DNA of 34,522 bases, from positions 1-34,522 of the forward strand of contig VMDB01000149.1 in assembly GCA_008081075.1 (NCBI GenBank), written 5' to 3'. The stretch is from Halieaceae bacterium. Its GTDB lineage: Bacteria > Pseudomonadota > Gammaproteobacteria > Pseudomonadales > Halieaceae. The notes beneath the pieces are model-generated. The model had not been told where the DNA came from. It worked only from the letters and a program-made list of their open reading frames with translations, and made no database searches. The position numbers and the translations under genes are program-made. Shown here one piece after another: positions 21,466 to 31,036 of the stretch (the first letter of the stretch is position 1; each line of letters starts with the position of its first letter).

Positions 21466-23241
21466 TCAGGGTAGCGCGCTGTATCGGGGCTCCGCGCCAT
21501 CAAAAGTTGCCAGTTCCGACGCTCTTTCGATCAGCCCGTTGGGTTTCCTCCGCAGTATTCCGGTATTTCCGCGAATGATCCAATCTTCTGTGACAGCCGC
21601 TTGGTGCCAGTGCTGCGCCAGCGACAGCGCGTCTCGACCCAATGCACGGAGTCGACTCAGTCTATCGCTGACATAGGGTGGGAGCATCGCCGGAATCTCA
21701 ACGAAGAGCACGCCATTGAGGTCCCCGTTTCGGGAGTCCCTGACGCCATCATTGATTGCCGAGGTGGCATAAACCGGTGTGTCGCCAGACATGTGGAATA
21801 CCAGTAGGGGGCGCCAGGCTCGTGCAGTTGTTGGGTCGGGCGCCAGCATGAAGATGCATTCAAAGTCACTTCGGCCGCGACCCCTGGCATCTACCGGCAG
21901 ATCAAAGGCGGTCTCGATCGCGCGGATTCGATCGTCACTCGAGCCTGACCCCAACAGTTCCCCTAAGGCTTTGTTCGCCTCAGATGATTGTGCGATCACA
22001 AGACTGTCACGAATTTTGCCGCCGATCTGGGTCCATCGAGGCGTGAAAGCGCGGAGTAGTCGACTTCCTCGATCACCGGCGGCGGCGATGACGATGGCAT
22101 TTCTGCAGCCTCGACCAAACGCTATGTCTGCTATTTGCAGCGCCTCGTCCTCCGACGCAAGGCTAAAATTGAGTCTGTTTTTCTGTTCTGACTCGGGGTC
22201 TTCGTCAATTTGGTTTAGCAGAATGGTTGGGATGGGAAAGGGGCCCAAATCAAGGAGGCTAGAGACCTCGGTTTTGGTAAGCGGACCCATTATCAGGTCT
22301 GGATCTTCCCCCACTGCGCGTTGATAGGCTGCACTTGCGCTGTCGTATTGCGCAGAATTGATCGCGGTGAGTTTTGGCCGTCGGGCAGGGTTCGGATATT
22401 GTGCATAGAGTTGCTCAACGGCACCGGCCAAAACAGCTTCTCCTGCCGCGGCGAGGCTGCCGTCCAAGGGCAGGATGATGGCCAAACGATCGATATCACG
22501 GCCCTCTGCCCACGTCAGAAGGTGGCGGGGTAGTGCTGGATGTGACAATTGTCCCGCGTTGCGGTCGAGCCATTCCGAGAACCGGGTTTGATCTGCTCGG
22601 TAAGGTGTTTGCATTTCCAACCAAGCGCGCCAGACGGGGTCCCCTCCAGACTCTTTGAGTTGCTCATTAACGCTGGCGTCTGGAAGGCGCAACAGGTATT
22701 GGAATAGTCTCTCGCCCAGGTCTCTATGATTGCCGGATGGGCCGTTGATCTTTGCCTGTTGATAGACCGCCCTCGCGGCTGCGAGCCAATCTCCCGATGC
22801 CGCTGCTCGGTACTCGCGCTCCTGGCGGACGAAGGCCAAAGAGGCCGTATTATCGGCGCCTAGCGTATCGAGCAGGGTGGCCGCCTTTTTGCTATCGCCC
22901 GAGTACCAGGCCAGGCGGCTGTCAATCGCCATCAGCGTCGAGGCATCGATACCGGCGGCTATCGCCTGATTCCGATAATGGCGAGCGAGGAGGAGCGATT
23001 GGTCGCGAGCAATGTTCGACAGCTGCGCTATCGTCGTTAAATCTAGCTGCTCTCCCTCAAGTGGCGCAGGTGGACTACTGGGAGCCACAGCGGAAACGGC
23101 TTCGATCTCGGCGTCATTAGGAGGCGTTGCGCAACTGGTGATTAACAGCGAGAGGCTCAATGCCCAAATGCCGACGAGGGTGGGGTGCCGACCCTGCCTG
23201 AGATACCGAAAAGATGGAAGAAGATGACCTAAAGGCTGCAT
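21466..23241 (-). CDS. lpoA: Penicillin-binding protein activator LpoA
   Basis: About 590 aa; lipobox LLITSC; C-terminal periplasmic-binding-like domain (IDRLAIILPLDGSLAAAGEAVLAGAVEQLY). ATG at 23241 or 23244. Confidence 0.92.
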   Translation of the reverse strand: MQPLGHLLPSFRYLRQGRHPTLVGIWALSLSLLITSCATPPNDAEIEAVSAVAPSSPPAPLEGEQLDLTTIAQLSNIARDQSLLLARHYRNQAIAAGIDASTLMAIDSRLAWYSGDSKKAATLLDTLGADNTASLAFVRQEREYRAAASGDWLAAARAVYQQAKINGPSGNHRDLGERLFQYLLRLPDASVNEQLKESGGDPVWRAWLEMQTPYRADQTRFSEWLDRNAGQLSHPALPRHLLTWAEGRDIDRLAIILPLDGSLAAAGEAVLAGAVEQLYAQYPNPARRPKLTAINSAQYDSASAAYQRAVGEDPDLIMGPLTKTEVSSLLDLGPFPIPTILLNQIDEDPESEQKNRLNFSLASEDEALQIADIAFGRGCRNAIVIAAAGDRGSRLLRAFTPRWTQIGGKIRDSLVIAQSSEANKALGELLGSGSSDDRIRAIETAFDLPVDARGRGRSDFECIFMLAPDPTTARAWRPLLVFHMSGDTPVYATSAINDGVRDSRNGDLNGVLFVEIPAMLPPYVSDRLSRLRALGRDALSLAQHWHQAAVTEDWIIRGNTGILRRKPNGLIERASELATFDGAEPRYSALP

Positions 23242-23294
23242 CACGGCAGTATAGCCGTAACCGGTTAAATATGGCCCGCTGTGGAGTGCTTGAA

Positions 23295-24131
23295 GTGAAT
23301 GCCCGTCTTTTTATTATTGCCACGCCGATTGGCAATCTCGGCGATATTACGTCGCGTGCGCTGTCCACGCTACGTGACGTTGACCTCATCGCTGCCGAGG
23401 ATACGAGACATTCGGCGCTGCTGATGCGACACTTCAGTATTGCGACGCCACTTGTGAGTTATCACGATCACAGTAAAGAGGCAGATTTAATTCAGCTTCT
23501 CGAGCACATGAGATCGGGCCGTTCTCTGGCACTGGTTTCGGACGCGGGAACCCCTCTGGTGTCTGACCCCGGTTACCGATTAGTCGCCGCTTGCCACGCC
23601 GAGAATATTCCCGTTGTGCCAATTCCTGGGGCGAGTGCAATGACGGCAGCGCTGAGTGCCTCCGGGTTGCCAACAGATCGCTTTCATTTTGAAGGTTTTT
23701 TGCCTGCTAAAGCCGGACAGCGCATCGCGCGCATTAAGGCCATTCAACATCTGGAGTCGACCTTGGTGTTGTTTGAATCTCCGCGTCGATTGCCCGAATC
23801 CCTGCTCGCATTGCATGAGGTGCTGGGTAACCGGGAGGCCACGCTTTGTCGCGAAATCACGAAAGCGCATGAGACCATTCGACGTGATTCCCTGCATGCA
23901 CTGCATGGTTTTGTGAAGGCGGACGCGCAGCAATTGAAGGGCGAGGCGGTGTTGGTTGTCCGCGGTTTCGAACCGCAACGTGATGCCCTCAAACCTGAAG
24001 CGATGCGACTGGTTGAGCGCCTGGCGCAGGAGTTGCCGCCGCGTCGTGCTGCGGCAGTCGCCGCTGATTTTACCGACGGATCAGCCAAGGTCTTATATCA
24101 ATGGTTGCTGGAAAAAAAGCAGGACAGTTGA
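23295..24131 (+). CDS. rsmI: 16S rRNA (cytidine-2'-O)-methyltransferase RsmI
   Basis: NARLFIIATPIGNLGDITSRALSTLRDVDLIAAEDTRHS...; GTG at 23295 with upstream GGAG is one likely start; ATG 23271 and ATG 23214 are alternatives. Confidence 0.93.
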   Translation: MNARLFIIATPIGNLGDITSRALSTLRDVDLIAAEDTRHSALLMRHFSIATPLVSYHDHSKEADLIQLLEHMRSGRSLALVSDAGTPLVSDPGYRLVAACHAENIPVVPIPGASAMTAALSASGLPTDRFHFEGFLPAKAGQRIARIKAIQHLESTLVLFESPRRLPESLLALHEVLGNREATLCREITKAHETIRRDSLHALHGFVKADAQQLKGEAVLVVRGFEPQRDALKPEAMRLVERLAQELPPRRAAAVAADFTDGSAKVLYQWLLEKKQDS

Positions 24132-24167
24132 GCTTGCGACTACCTTCGATTGTCGATAGCCTGTTCC

Positions 24168-24505
24168 GCGAGTTGGTCAGACGATCGCTGTCGTTATGCG
24201 GCAGAGGAAAGTCCGGGCTCCAACGGGTCAGGGCGCCAGGTAACGCCTGGGGGACGCGAGTCCACGGAAAGTGCAGCAGAAAGGAAACCGCCTGTTCGCA
24301 GGCAAGGGTGAAAAGGTGCGGTAAGAGCGCACCGCGCGGTTGGTAACAGCCGTGGCGATGGTAAACCCCGCCCGGAGCAAGACCAAATAGGAATCCTATG
24401 CCGTGACCCTCGGCGGATTCGGGTAGGTCGCTACAGGCGAACGGTGACGTTCGTCGCAGATGAATGATCGTCCAAGACAGAACCCGGCTTATCGACCGAC
24501 TCGCT
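24168..24505 (+). ncRNA. rnpB: RNase P RNA (bacterial type A)
   Basis: Conserved blocks GAGGAAAGTCCGGGCTCC, GCCAGGTAACGCCTGGGGG, GGTAAGAGCGCACCGCGCGG, GGTAAACCCCGCCCGGAGCAAGACCAAATAGG, GACAGAACCCGGCTTATCG; located between rsmI and mraZ. Ends are approximate. Confidence 0.97.
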
Positions 24506-24507
24506 TT

Positions 24508-24525
24508 GCCCCCCGAGAGGGGGGC
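24508..24525 (+). terminator. Terminator-like hairpin after rnpB
   Basis: GCCCCCC-GAGA-GGGGGGC (7-bp perfect stem, GNRA-type loop); the following tract is pyrimidine-rich rather than poly-T. Confidence 0.6.
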
Positions 24526-24762
24526 GCCTTCCTTCCGCTCATGTCCGGCGCCGTTTTGACCCAAAGGGGTGCCTTTTTATATCAATTAGAGTCTAAAAAT
24601 AATAATTTAGTTCTCATTGGATATATTATCTAAGGTTAAACCTGCGAGTATTGGATAAAAACCTGTTTTGTAGCCGGTTTCTAAGCTTCGATTTGCAGTG
24701 GATGATCGCACGCGTCACGCCCCTAAAGCACTGAAAACCCACGTTTTTTCGCTCAGTCATCG

Positions 24763-24792
24763 TTGACCAGGCGCTGTCCCCCCGCGTATAGT
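24763..24792 (+). promoter_or_regulatory. Putative sigma-70 promoter of the dcw cluster (Pmra)
   Basis: TTGACC (24763-24768), 18-nt spacer, TATAGT (24787-24792), upstream of mraZ. Confidence 0.6.
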
Positions 24793-24855
24793 GGCGAAAT
24801 GTGGAGAAAAGTGGGTAAAAAACCCATTTTGTGGGAAATATAGGGAGCCGGTGGG
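24791..24855 (+). repeat. 10-bp-phased GTGG(G) repeats, probable MraZ operator
   Basis: GTGGCGAAAT (24791), GTGGAGAAAA (24801), GTGGGTAAAA (24811), inverted AACCCATTTT (24821), GTGGGAAATA (24831), GTGGGCGCGA (24851). Confidence 0.75.
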
Positions 24856-24864
24856 CGCGACGTC

Positions 24865-25317
24865 ATGTTTCGAGGGGTGCAGCACATTAATCTCGATGCC
24901 AAGGGCAGGATGGCCGTGCCCGCGCGTCAGCGTGAGCTGCTGTCTGTGATTTGCGACGGCCACTTGGTGGTGACCGTCGATACGCAGTCCAACTGTCTGG
25001 CCCTTTACCCGCTGCCGGAATGGGAGCGCATTGAGCACGATGTGCAGGCTTTGCCCGCGCTAAATCCGGCCGTGAAGCGCTTTCAGCGATTGGTGTTGGG
25101 GTATGCCAGTGACCTTCAGTTGGATGGGAACGGGCGGGTGCTTGTGCCCCCTGCGCTTAGAGAGTACGCGCAGCTGGAAAAGCGCGCGGTTTTGGTGGGC
25201 CAGGGCAACAAGCTGGAATTGTGGTCGGAAGAGCTGTGGCACAAAGAGTGCGAGGCCGCTCTGGGCGTCGACTCGACGGGTGAGCTACCTGCGGAACTCA
25301 TGCAGCTCAACCTTTAA
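24865..25317 (+). CDS. mraZ: Transcriptional regulator MraZ
   Basis: MFRGVQHINLDAKGRMAVPARQRELL; ...DGNGRVLVPPALREYAQLEKRAVLVGQGNKLELWSEELW. Confidence 0.97.
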   Translation: MFRGVQHINLDAKGRMAVPARQRELLSVICDGHLVVTVDTQSNCLALYPLPEWERIEHDVQALPALNPAVKRFQRLVLGYASDLQLDGNGRVLVPPALREYAQLEKRAVLVGQGNKLELWSEELWHKECEAALGVDSTGELPAELMQLNL

Positions 25318-26231
25318 TGGACCGGGCGCATCAACCGGTATTACTGGAGGAGGCAATCGCAGCGTTGATGGTATCACCTGACGGCGCATACCTAGATGGC
25401 ACTTTTGGTCGGGGCGGGCACAGCGCCCGTATCCTCGACGCACTGTCGCCCGCCGGGACGCTGATTGGCTTTGATCAAGATCCGGCAGCGATTGTAGCCG
25501 CGAGCGAGCTCGCGCAGCGTGACCCTCGCTTTCATTTTTACCCAGTGAATTTCCAGGCCTTGGGTGATCGTGTTGAGCCGGCGAGCCTTAGCGGCATTCT
25601 GCTTGATCTCGGTGTCTCCTCGCCGCAGTTAGACGAGCCTTCACGCGGCTTTAGCTTTTCTCACGACGGGCCTCTCGACATGCGGATGAATCCTAGCGAG
25701 GGGGAGTCAGCGGCCGGCTGGCTCTCGAGGGCCAGCGAGTCAGAGATTGCCCGGGTGCTAAGAACTTTGGGCGAGGAGCGATTTGCTCGAAGAATTGCTG
25801 CCGCTATTGTCGCGGCCAGAAACCAAGCACCGATTGAGCGCACTGGTCAGTTGGCGGAAATTGTCGCGGCTGCTAATCCGCGATGGGAGCATCACAAGCA
25901 CCCCGCGACCCGAAGTTTTCAAGCCATTCGGCTACACGTTAATCGCGAGCTGGAGGTGTTGCAGTCCGTCCTAGAGCAAGCTGTAGACGCGCTGGCGCCG
26001 GGCGGTCGCCTAGTCGTCATCAGCTTTCATTCTTTGGAAGATCGCATCGTCAAGCGATTTATCAGAGATAAAGCCCGAGGGGAGCGGCTGCCGCCAGGTG
26101 TCCCCGTGCAGTATGAGCCGCCATCGGGTCTCATGCGTGCGGTCGGCAAGGCGATTCTACCCGGCTCTGACGAAATCGCCCGCAATCCCCGTTCTCGTTC
26201 CGCCATCATGCGGATTGCGGAGCGTTTGTGA
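25317..26231 (+). CDS. rsmH: 16S rRNA (cytosine(1402)-N4)-methyltransferase
   Basis: HQPVLLEEAIAALMVSPDGAYLDGTFGRGGHSARIL; TAATG overlap with mraZ. Confidence 0.98.
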   Translation: MDRAHQPVLLEEAIAALMVSPDGAYLDGTFGRGGHSARILDALSPAGTLIGFDQDPAAIVAASELAQRDPRFHFYPVNFQALGDRVEPASLSGILLDLGVSSPQLDEPSRGFSFSHDGPLDMRMNPSEGESAAGWLSRASESEIARVLRTLGEERFARRIAAAIVAARNQAPIERTGQLAEIVAAANPRWEHHKHPATRSFQAIRLHVNRELEVLQSVLEQAVDALAPGGRLVVISFHSLEDRIVKRFIRDKARGERLPPGVPVQYEPPSGLMRAVGKAILPGSDEIARNPRSRSAIMRIAERL

Positions 26232-26512
26232 TGCGCGCGTTGCCAGTCTCTCCGTCTTTACTGACCATGCTTCTTGTGCTTGCACTGGTGGCATCCGGGC
26301 TCGCTTTGGTATGGAGCACGCATGAGGTCAGGGCGGGTTATGCGCGACTTCAGGTGCTTGAGTTGCAGCGGTGGCAGTTGCAAGAGGAGTACACGCGCCT
26401 GCTGCTCGAAAGCAATACCTGGGCGGCACCGCACCGCATTAACCAGATTGCCACCGACAAGCTTTCTATGTTGCCGCCAGAGCTCAGTCTCTCCCGGGTG
26501 ATTGAGCCATGA
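26228..26512 (+). CDS. ftsL: Cell division protein FtsL
   Basis: 94 aa; single N-terminal TM plus coiled coil; between rsmH and ftsI. Confidence 0.93.
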   Translation: MMRALPVSPSLLTMLLVLALVASGLALVWSTHEVRAGYARLQVLELQRWQLQEEYTRLLLESNTWAAPHRINQIATDKLSMLPPELSLSRVIEP

Positions 26513-28233
26513 CGGTCGCATCACCCTCGGCACTCTCGAAGTGGCGTTATGCCCTTGTTTGCTTGGTCCTCACCGGCTTGGCTGCCTTACTGGCTGCGCG
26601 GCTGATTATGCTGCAGCTCACTGACGGCGGCGGCGGTGCGGTCTTTCTGCGAGAGCAAGGTGCGCTCCGGACTATCCGAACCGCAGAGATACCGGTGTAT
26701 CGCGGGTTAATTGAGGATCGAAACGGTACGCCGCTGGCGGTGAGTTCGCCCGTCGTATCGCTGTGGGCGAATCCTCAGCTACTCAAAGACAGTCCGCGTT
26801 TGGGAGAGCTGGCTTCGCTGCTTGCCATTGATCCTGACGAGCTTCAGGCGAAGCTCGCGTTCTACGGCGACAAGCAGTTTATGTACCTTGCGCGGCACCA
26901 AACGCCCGATTTTGCTCGCCAGATTTTGCAGCGTCAGTTCCCGGGCGTGAAAGGTGAGCGTGAGTATCGTCGCTACTATCCGGCCGGAGAAGTGACCGCT
27001 CAATTGCTGGGGCTGACCAATGTCGACGGGCGCGGCATTGCCGGTGTTGAGATGGCATTTGAGGAGTGGTTGAGAGGCGTGCCCGGCAAGAAGCGCTTCA
27101 TCAAGGATCTCCATGGAGATATGGTCAGGGACTTCGGGGTTATTGAAGAGCCGCGCCCGGGAAAGACGCTGACCCTGAGCCTCGACCTGCGTCTACAGTA
27201 CGTCCAGCACCGGGAATTACAGAGAGCGATGAGGGAAACCGGGGCGGTGGCGGGGTCCGCCGTCACGCTCGATGCGTGGACTGGTGAGGTGCTGGCGATC
27301 AGCAACTATCCGGTCTTCAACCCAAATGCCCGATCAACGTTGGATTATGGCAGTGCCCGCAATCGCGCGGTGACAGACGTTTATGAGCCCGGGTCAACAA
27401 TTAAAACACTGACATTGGTTGCAGCGCTTGAGAATGGACAGTTCAGCTTAGACAGCGTCATAGACACCTCGCCAGGACGCATACGCGTCGGATCGAAAGT
27501 GCTTCATGATCCCCGAAATTACGGAGAAATGACGGTCTCCAACATCATCGAGAAATCGAGCCAGGTTGGGGTTACCAAAATCGCGCAGGCGGTGGGGCAT
27601 GAAGCTATCCTCGATGTGCTCTCCCGGTTTGGTTTGGGGCAGGAAACGGGCACGGGCTTTCCGGGTGAGCGAGCGGGCGTCTTACCTGGGCCAGATCACT
27701 GGAGTGATATTGAAAAGGTCACCTTGGCATTCGGTTATGGTTTGAATGCGACGCCGATTCAGCTAGCCCGGGCCTACGCGGTTTTGGCAAACGGGGGAGT
27801 GCGGCGACCCCTGACGTTAATCAAGCAAGATCAGCAGGCTTCTCTTCAGGGTGAACAGGTTGTCACAGCCGATGTTGCCCGGGACGTGTTGACGGTGCTC
27901 GGTAGAGTGACTGAGCCGGGCGGTACCGCAACTCTTGCTCAGGTTCCGGGCTTCTCCGTGGGAGGCAAAACCGGCACGGTTCACAAAGTTGGCGAAGGTG
28001 GGTATCTCGACGATCAATATGTGGCGTTGTTCGTGGGTATCGCTCCTATCAGTGAGCCGCGATACGTCACCGCTATCTTGGTCGATCAACCCCGAGGCGA
28101 TCACTATGGCGGAGGGTTAGCCGCAGCGCCCGTTTATTCGCGCATTACCGAGGAGGTACTGCGGATCCGCAACGCTCGTCCAGAGCGCACTGACATGGGT
28201 GCGCTACTCGCCGACGTGGGTGCCAGTCAGTGA
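26509..28233 (+). CDS. ftsI: Peptidoglycan D,D-transpeptidase FtsI (PBP3)
   Basis: 574 aa; EPGSTIKTLT (SxxK), GGKTGTVHK (KTG); N-terminal TM. Confidence 0.97.
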   Translation: MTVASPSALSKWRYALVCLVLTGLAALLAARLIMLQLTDGGGGAVFLREQGALRTIRTAEIPVYRGLIEDRNGTPLAVSSPVVSLWANPQLLKDSPRLGELASLLAIDPDELQAKLAFYGDKQFMYLARHQTPDFARQILQRQFPGVKGEREYRRYYPAGEVTAQLLGLTNVDGRGIAGVEMAFEEWLRGVPGKKRFIKDLHGDMVRDFGVIEEPRPGKTLTLSLDLRLQYVQHRELQRAMRETGAVAGSAVTLDAWTGEVLAISNYPVFNPNARSTLDYGSARNRAVTDVYEPGSTIKTLTLVAALENGQFSLDSVIDTSPGRIRVGSKVLHDPRNYGEMTVSNIIEKSSQVGVTKIAQAVGHEAILDVLSRFGLGQETGTGFPGERAGVLPGPDHWSDIEKVTLAFGYGLNATPIQLARAYAVLANGGVRRPLTLIKQDQQASLQGEQVVTADVARDVLTVLGRVTEPGGTATLAQVPGFSVGGKTGTVHKVGEGGYLDDQYVALFVGIAPISEPRYVTAILVDQPRGDHYGGGLAAAPVYSRITEEVLRIRNARPERTDMGALLADVGASQ

Positions 28234-29675
28234 CGGTGGGACTGCGACAGTTGCTCAAGAATCCGGCTGTGCCCGACATCGCCCTGTCGGACATGACACT
28301 GGACAGCCGTCAGGTCAATCACGGCGATTTGTTTGTCGCGCTCCGTGGCAAGAGTCGCAACGGGCGAGATTTTATTGACGCTGCTTTTGCTCAGGGAGCA
28401 GCGGCGGTGCTGATTGAAAAAGAATCGGATATCCCACCGAAGGACATTCGCATCATCCCCGTTGACGGATTGTCGGGGCGATTGGGTGAATTGGCAGACC
28501 GGTTTTACCAGTCACCCTCTAAGAATCTCAAGCTAATAGCCGTGACTGGCACCAATGGTAAGACGTCGATCGTCGAGTTGGTCAGCCAAATGTTGCGTTC
28601 TCAGGGATACCGAGCGGGATCGATCGGGACGCTGGGGATGAAGTTAGTAGAGCAGCCTCGCGAGGCGCTAAATACGACGCCGGATTGCGTCAGTCTCCAT
28701 CGTCAATTAGCGAAGTGGGGTGACGAGGCCGTGGAGTGGGTTGTGATGGAGGCCTCCAGTCACGCACTGGACCAAGGCCGCTTGGACGGCTTGGCCATTG
28801 ACGCGGCAATCTTCAGCAATTTGTCTCGGGACCACCTCGATTACCATCCTTCAATGGCGGCCTATTGCGCGGCGAAGCTCAGTCTATTTCACGACTTTGC
28901 ACCGGCAGTCAGGATTTTTAATGCCGACGACGAACGGCTGACGACCCATCGCGATGCTTGGGGTAGCGCGGGTATCGGCATCTCTTGTGAAGGCGCCCAA
29001 GCCAGTGTTCGAGTATCGGTTATCGAACCTGCGCCCTTGGTGCTGGAAGTCAAAACGATCTGGGGTGTAGGTCAGATAAGGTCTTCCTTGATAGGTCGCT
29101 TCAACGCTTTCAATCTCTCAGCAGCCGTCACATTGCTCGCGGCTATGGGCTTGCCATTCGACGCGGTGATGTCGGCAGCGGAACGGGTAAATCCCGTCTG
29201 CGGGCGCTTGCAAAGGGTTGAGTTTGACGCCGATATCGCAGTTTTTGTCGATTACGCCCATACGCCCGATGCACTGAGCCGCGCATTGCGCGCGTTATCG
29301 GAATTTGACGTGCCGGGATGTGTCTGGGTGGTTTTTGGTTGTGGGGGTGATCGCGACCGAGGCAAGCGTTCCGAGATGGGTGCAGCTGCAGCGGGGCTTG
29401 CTGACAGGCTCGTAGTGACCAGCGATAACCCCCGTTCGGAGTCTCCCCTCGCCATTATCGAGGAAATTCTCGACGGCTGTCGTCATGTCGACCCACTGGT
29501 CGAGGCTGATCGCGCTGCGGCGATTGCGCTGGCGATTTCCGAGGCTAAAGCGGGTGATGTGGTGCTAATTGCCGGGAAAGGTCACGAGACCTACCAGGAA
29601 GTTTCCGGTGTTCGCCAGCCCTTCAGTGACAATGATCAGGCGCTCAAGAGTCTGGCTCAGAGGCAAGCCGCGTGA
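28230..29675 (+). CDS. murE: UDP-MurNAc-tripeptide (meso-DAP adding) ligase
   Basis: AVTGTNGKTSIVELVSQ; DNPRSESP motif typical of meso-DAP-specific MurE. Confidence 0.97.
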   Translation: MTVGLRQLLKNPAVPDIALSDMTLDSRQVNHGDLFVALRGKSRNGRDFIDAAFAQGAAAVLIEKESDIPPKDIRIIPVDGLSGRLGELADRFYQSPSKNLKLIAVTGTNGKTSIVELVSQMLRSQGYRAGSIGTLGMKLVEQPREALNTTPDCVSLHRQLAKWGDEAVEWVVMEASSHALDQGRLDGLAIDAAIFSNLSRDHLDYHPSMAAYCAAKLSLFHDFAPAVRIFNADDERLTTHRDAWGSAGIGISCEGAQASVRVSVIEPAPLVLEVKTIWGVGQIRSSLIGRFNAFNLSAAVTLLAAMGLPFDAVMSAAERVNPVCGRLQRVEFDADIAVFVDYAHTPDALSRALRALSEFDVPGCVWVVFGCGGDRDRGKRSEMGAAAAGLADRLVVTSDNPRSESPLAIIEEILDGCRHVDPLVEADRAAAIALAISEAKAGDVVLIAGKGHETYQEVSGVRQPFSDNDQALKSLAQRQAA

Positions 29676-31036
29676 TGGCGGGGGTCGAATTGAAGGCACT
29701 CGCCCAAACCATAGGTGGCGACCTGATAGGGCAGTCGGTGTTGATCGAAGGTCTTGCGATTGATAGCCGAGCAGTCAGAAAAGGCGACCTGTTTGCAGCG
29801 ATTCGCGGCGCGCGTGCCGACGGGCATGAGTTTGCGGCCAGTGCGATGCAGGCGGGCGCGTCAGCATTATTGACGGAGCGGCGGTTGGAGGGATTGGTAC
29901 CGCAGTTAGTGGTTGCAGATGTGCAGAGAGCCTCTGGTGCCTTCGCGCTCCTAAAACGCAAGCTGTTTAACGGGCCAGTGGTGGCAATCACCGGTAGCGC
30001 AGGCAAAACCACCACCAAAAATATGGTGTCCGCGGCGCTGTCGGTGGCGGGAAGTGTTCACGCGACCCAAGGCAATCAAAATAACGAGCTCGGCGTGCCA
30101 TTGACGCTGGCTGGACTCGATTTACAACATCAATTTGCCGTGATCGAAATGGGGGCAGGGCAACCGGGCGACATTGCCTACCTATGCAATCTGGCTGAGC
30201 CCGATGTTTCGGTCTGCTTGAATGCCTCAGCTGCACACTTGGCCCATTTTGACAGTGTCGACGACATCGCCCACACAAAAGGAGAAATTTTTCAGGGCTT
30301 GAGAGGTCAGGGCCTCGCCGTGATCAACGCGGATCAGCCTTGGTTCAGCCACTGGATTGAGCAGGCCGGTGAGGCCCGCTACGTCACTTTTGGTCTCTCC
30401 GCACAGGCTGACTATCGCGCCGTCGACCTTCAGTCTCGCGGTCTTGCTGGCACGGAATTCCAGCTTGAGGCGCCTGGTTTACGACTCCCCGTAAGGCTCG
30501 CGTTGCCGGGTAGGCAACACGTGATGAATGCGCTGGCGGCATTGGCGGTGGCCATCGAATTGGGCGTCTCACCCGAGGGAGCCATAGGGGCGCTAGAGGC
30601 TGTGCAGGCGGGTCCGGGTCGCGGAGAGGTATTAGCGGGCCGCTGGGGCGGGCGCGTCATCGACGATACCTATAACGCTAACCCTGCTGCGGTAAAGGCC
30701 GCGATCGACGTGCTGGCGGAAGAATCGGGCCACCGTGTATTGATTTTGGGCGCCATGCTCGAGCTCGGTATCGGCAGCGAGACGCTCCACGAGGAAGTCG
30801 GCGCCTACGCTAGATCCGCCGGTATCGAGCAACTGATTGCGGTGGGGCAGGAGGCTGAAGGCGCAGTGGTGGGTTTTGGTGAATCGGCGCTGTTTTTTGC
30901 GAACCAAGCATCACTTGAGTCCGAGTTCCCCGCGCTTCCTGCTGATCATGTGATCTGGGTAAAAGCGTCGCGCGGTGCTGCGTTGGAGAAGACGGTCGGC
31001 TGGCTTACATCAACAGAGGGGTCCGAATCATGCTGA
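29672..31036 (+). CDS. murF: UDP-MurNAc-pentapeptide ligase MurF
   Basis: [37 protein letters not shown]. Confidence 0.97.
   Translation: MMAGVELKALAQTIGGDLIGQSVLIEGLAIDSRAVRKGDLFAAIRGARADGHEFAASAMQAGASALLTERRLEGLVPQLVVADVQRASGAFALLKRKLFNGPVVAITGSAGKTTTKNMVSAALSVAGSVHATQGNQNNELGVPLTLAGLDLQHQFAVIEMGAGQPGDIAYLCNLAEPDVSVCLNASAAHLAHFDSVDDIAHTKGEIFQGLRGQGLAVINADQPWFSHWIEQAGEARYVTFGLSAQADYRAVDLQSRGLAGTEFQLEAPGLRLPVRLALPGRQHVMNALAALAVAIELGVSPEGAIGALEAVQAGPGRGEVLAGRWGGRVIDDTYNANPAAVKAAIDVLAEESGHRVLILGAMLELGIGSETLHEEVGAYARSAGIEQLIAVGQEAEGAVVGFGESALFFANQASLESEFPALPADHVIWVKASRGAALEKTVGWLTSTEGSESC

Noticed and set aside
21779-22324. 181-aa plus-strand ORF antisense to lpoA
   Set aside because: Shadow ORF with Ser/Arg-biased composition and no domain.
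24070-24564. 164-aa minus-strand ORF and the 81-aa plus-strand ORF (24101..24346)
   Set aside because: Both lie over the RNase P RNA gene; their translation is an artefact of the structured RNA sequence.
24559-24577. Second terminator ACCC-AAAG-GGGT followed by GCCTTTTT downstream of rnpB
   Set aside because: Only a 4-bp stem; it could assist termination but is too weak to list as a feature.
24812-24826. TGGGT-AAAAA-ACCCA inverted repeat as an attenuator hairpin ahead of mraZ
   Set aside because: Short 5-bp stem without a T tract; better explained as opposed MraZ boxes in the 10-bp repeat array.
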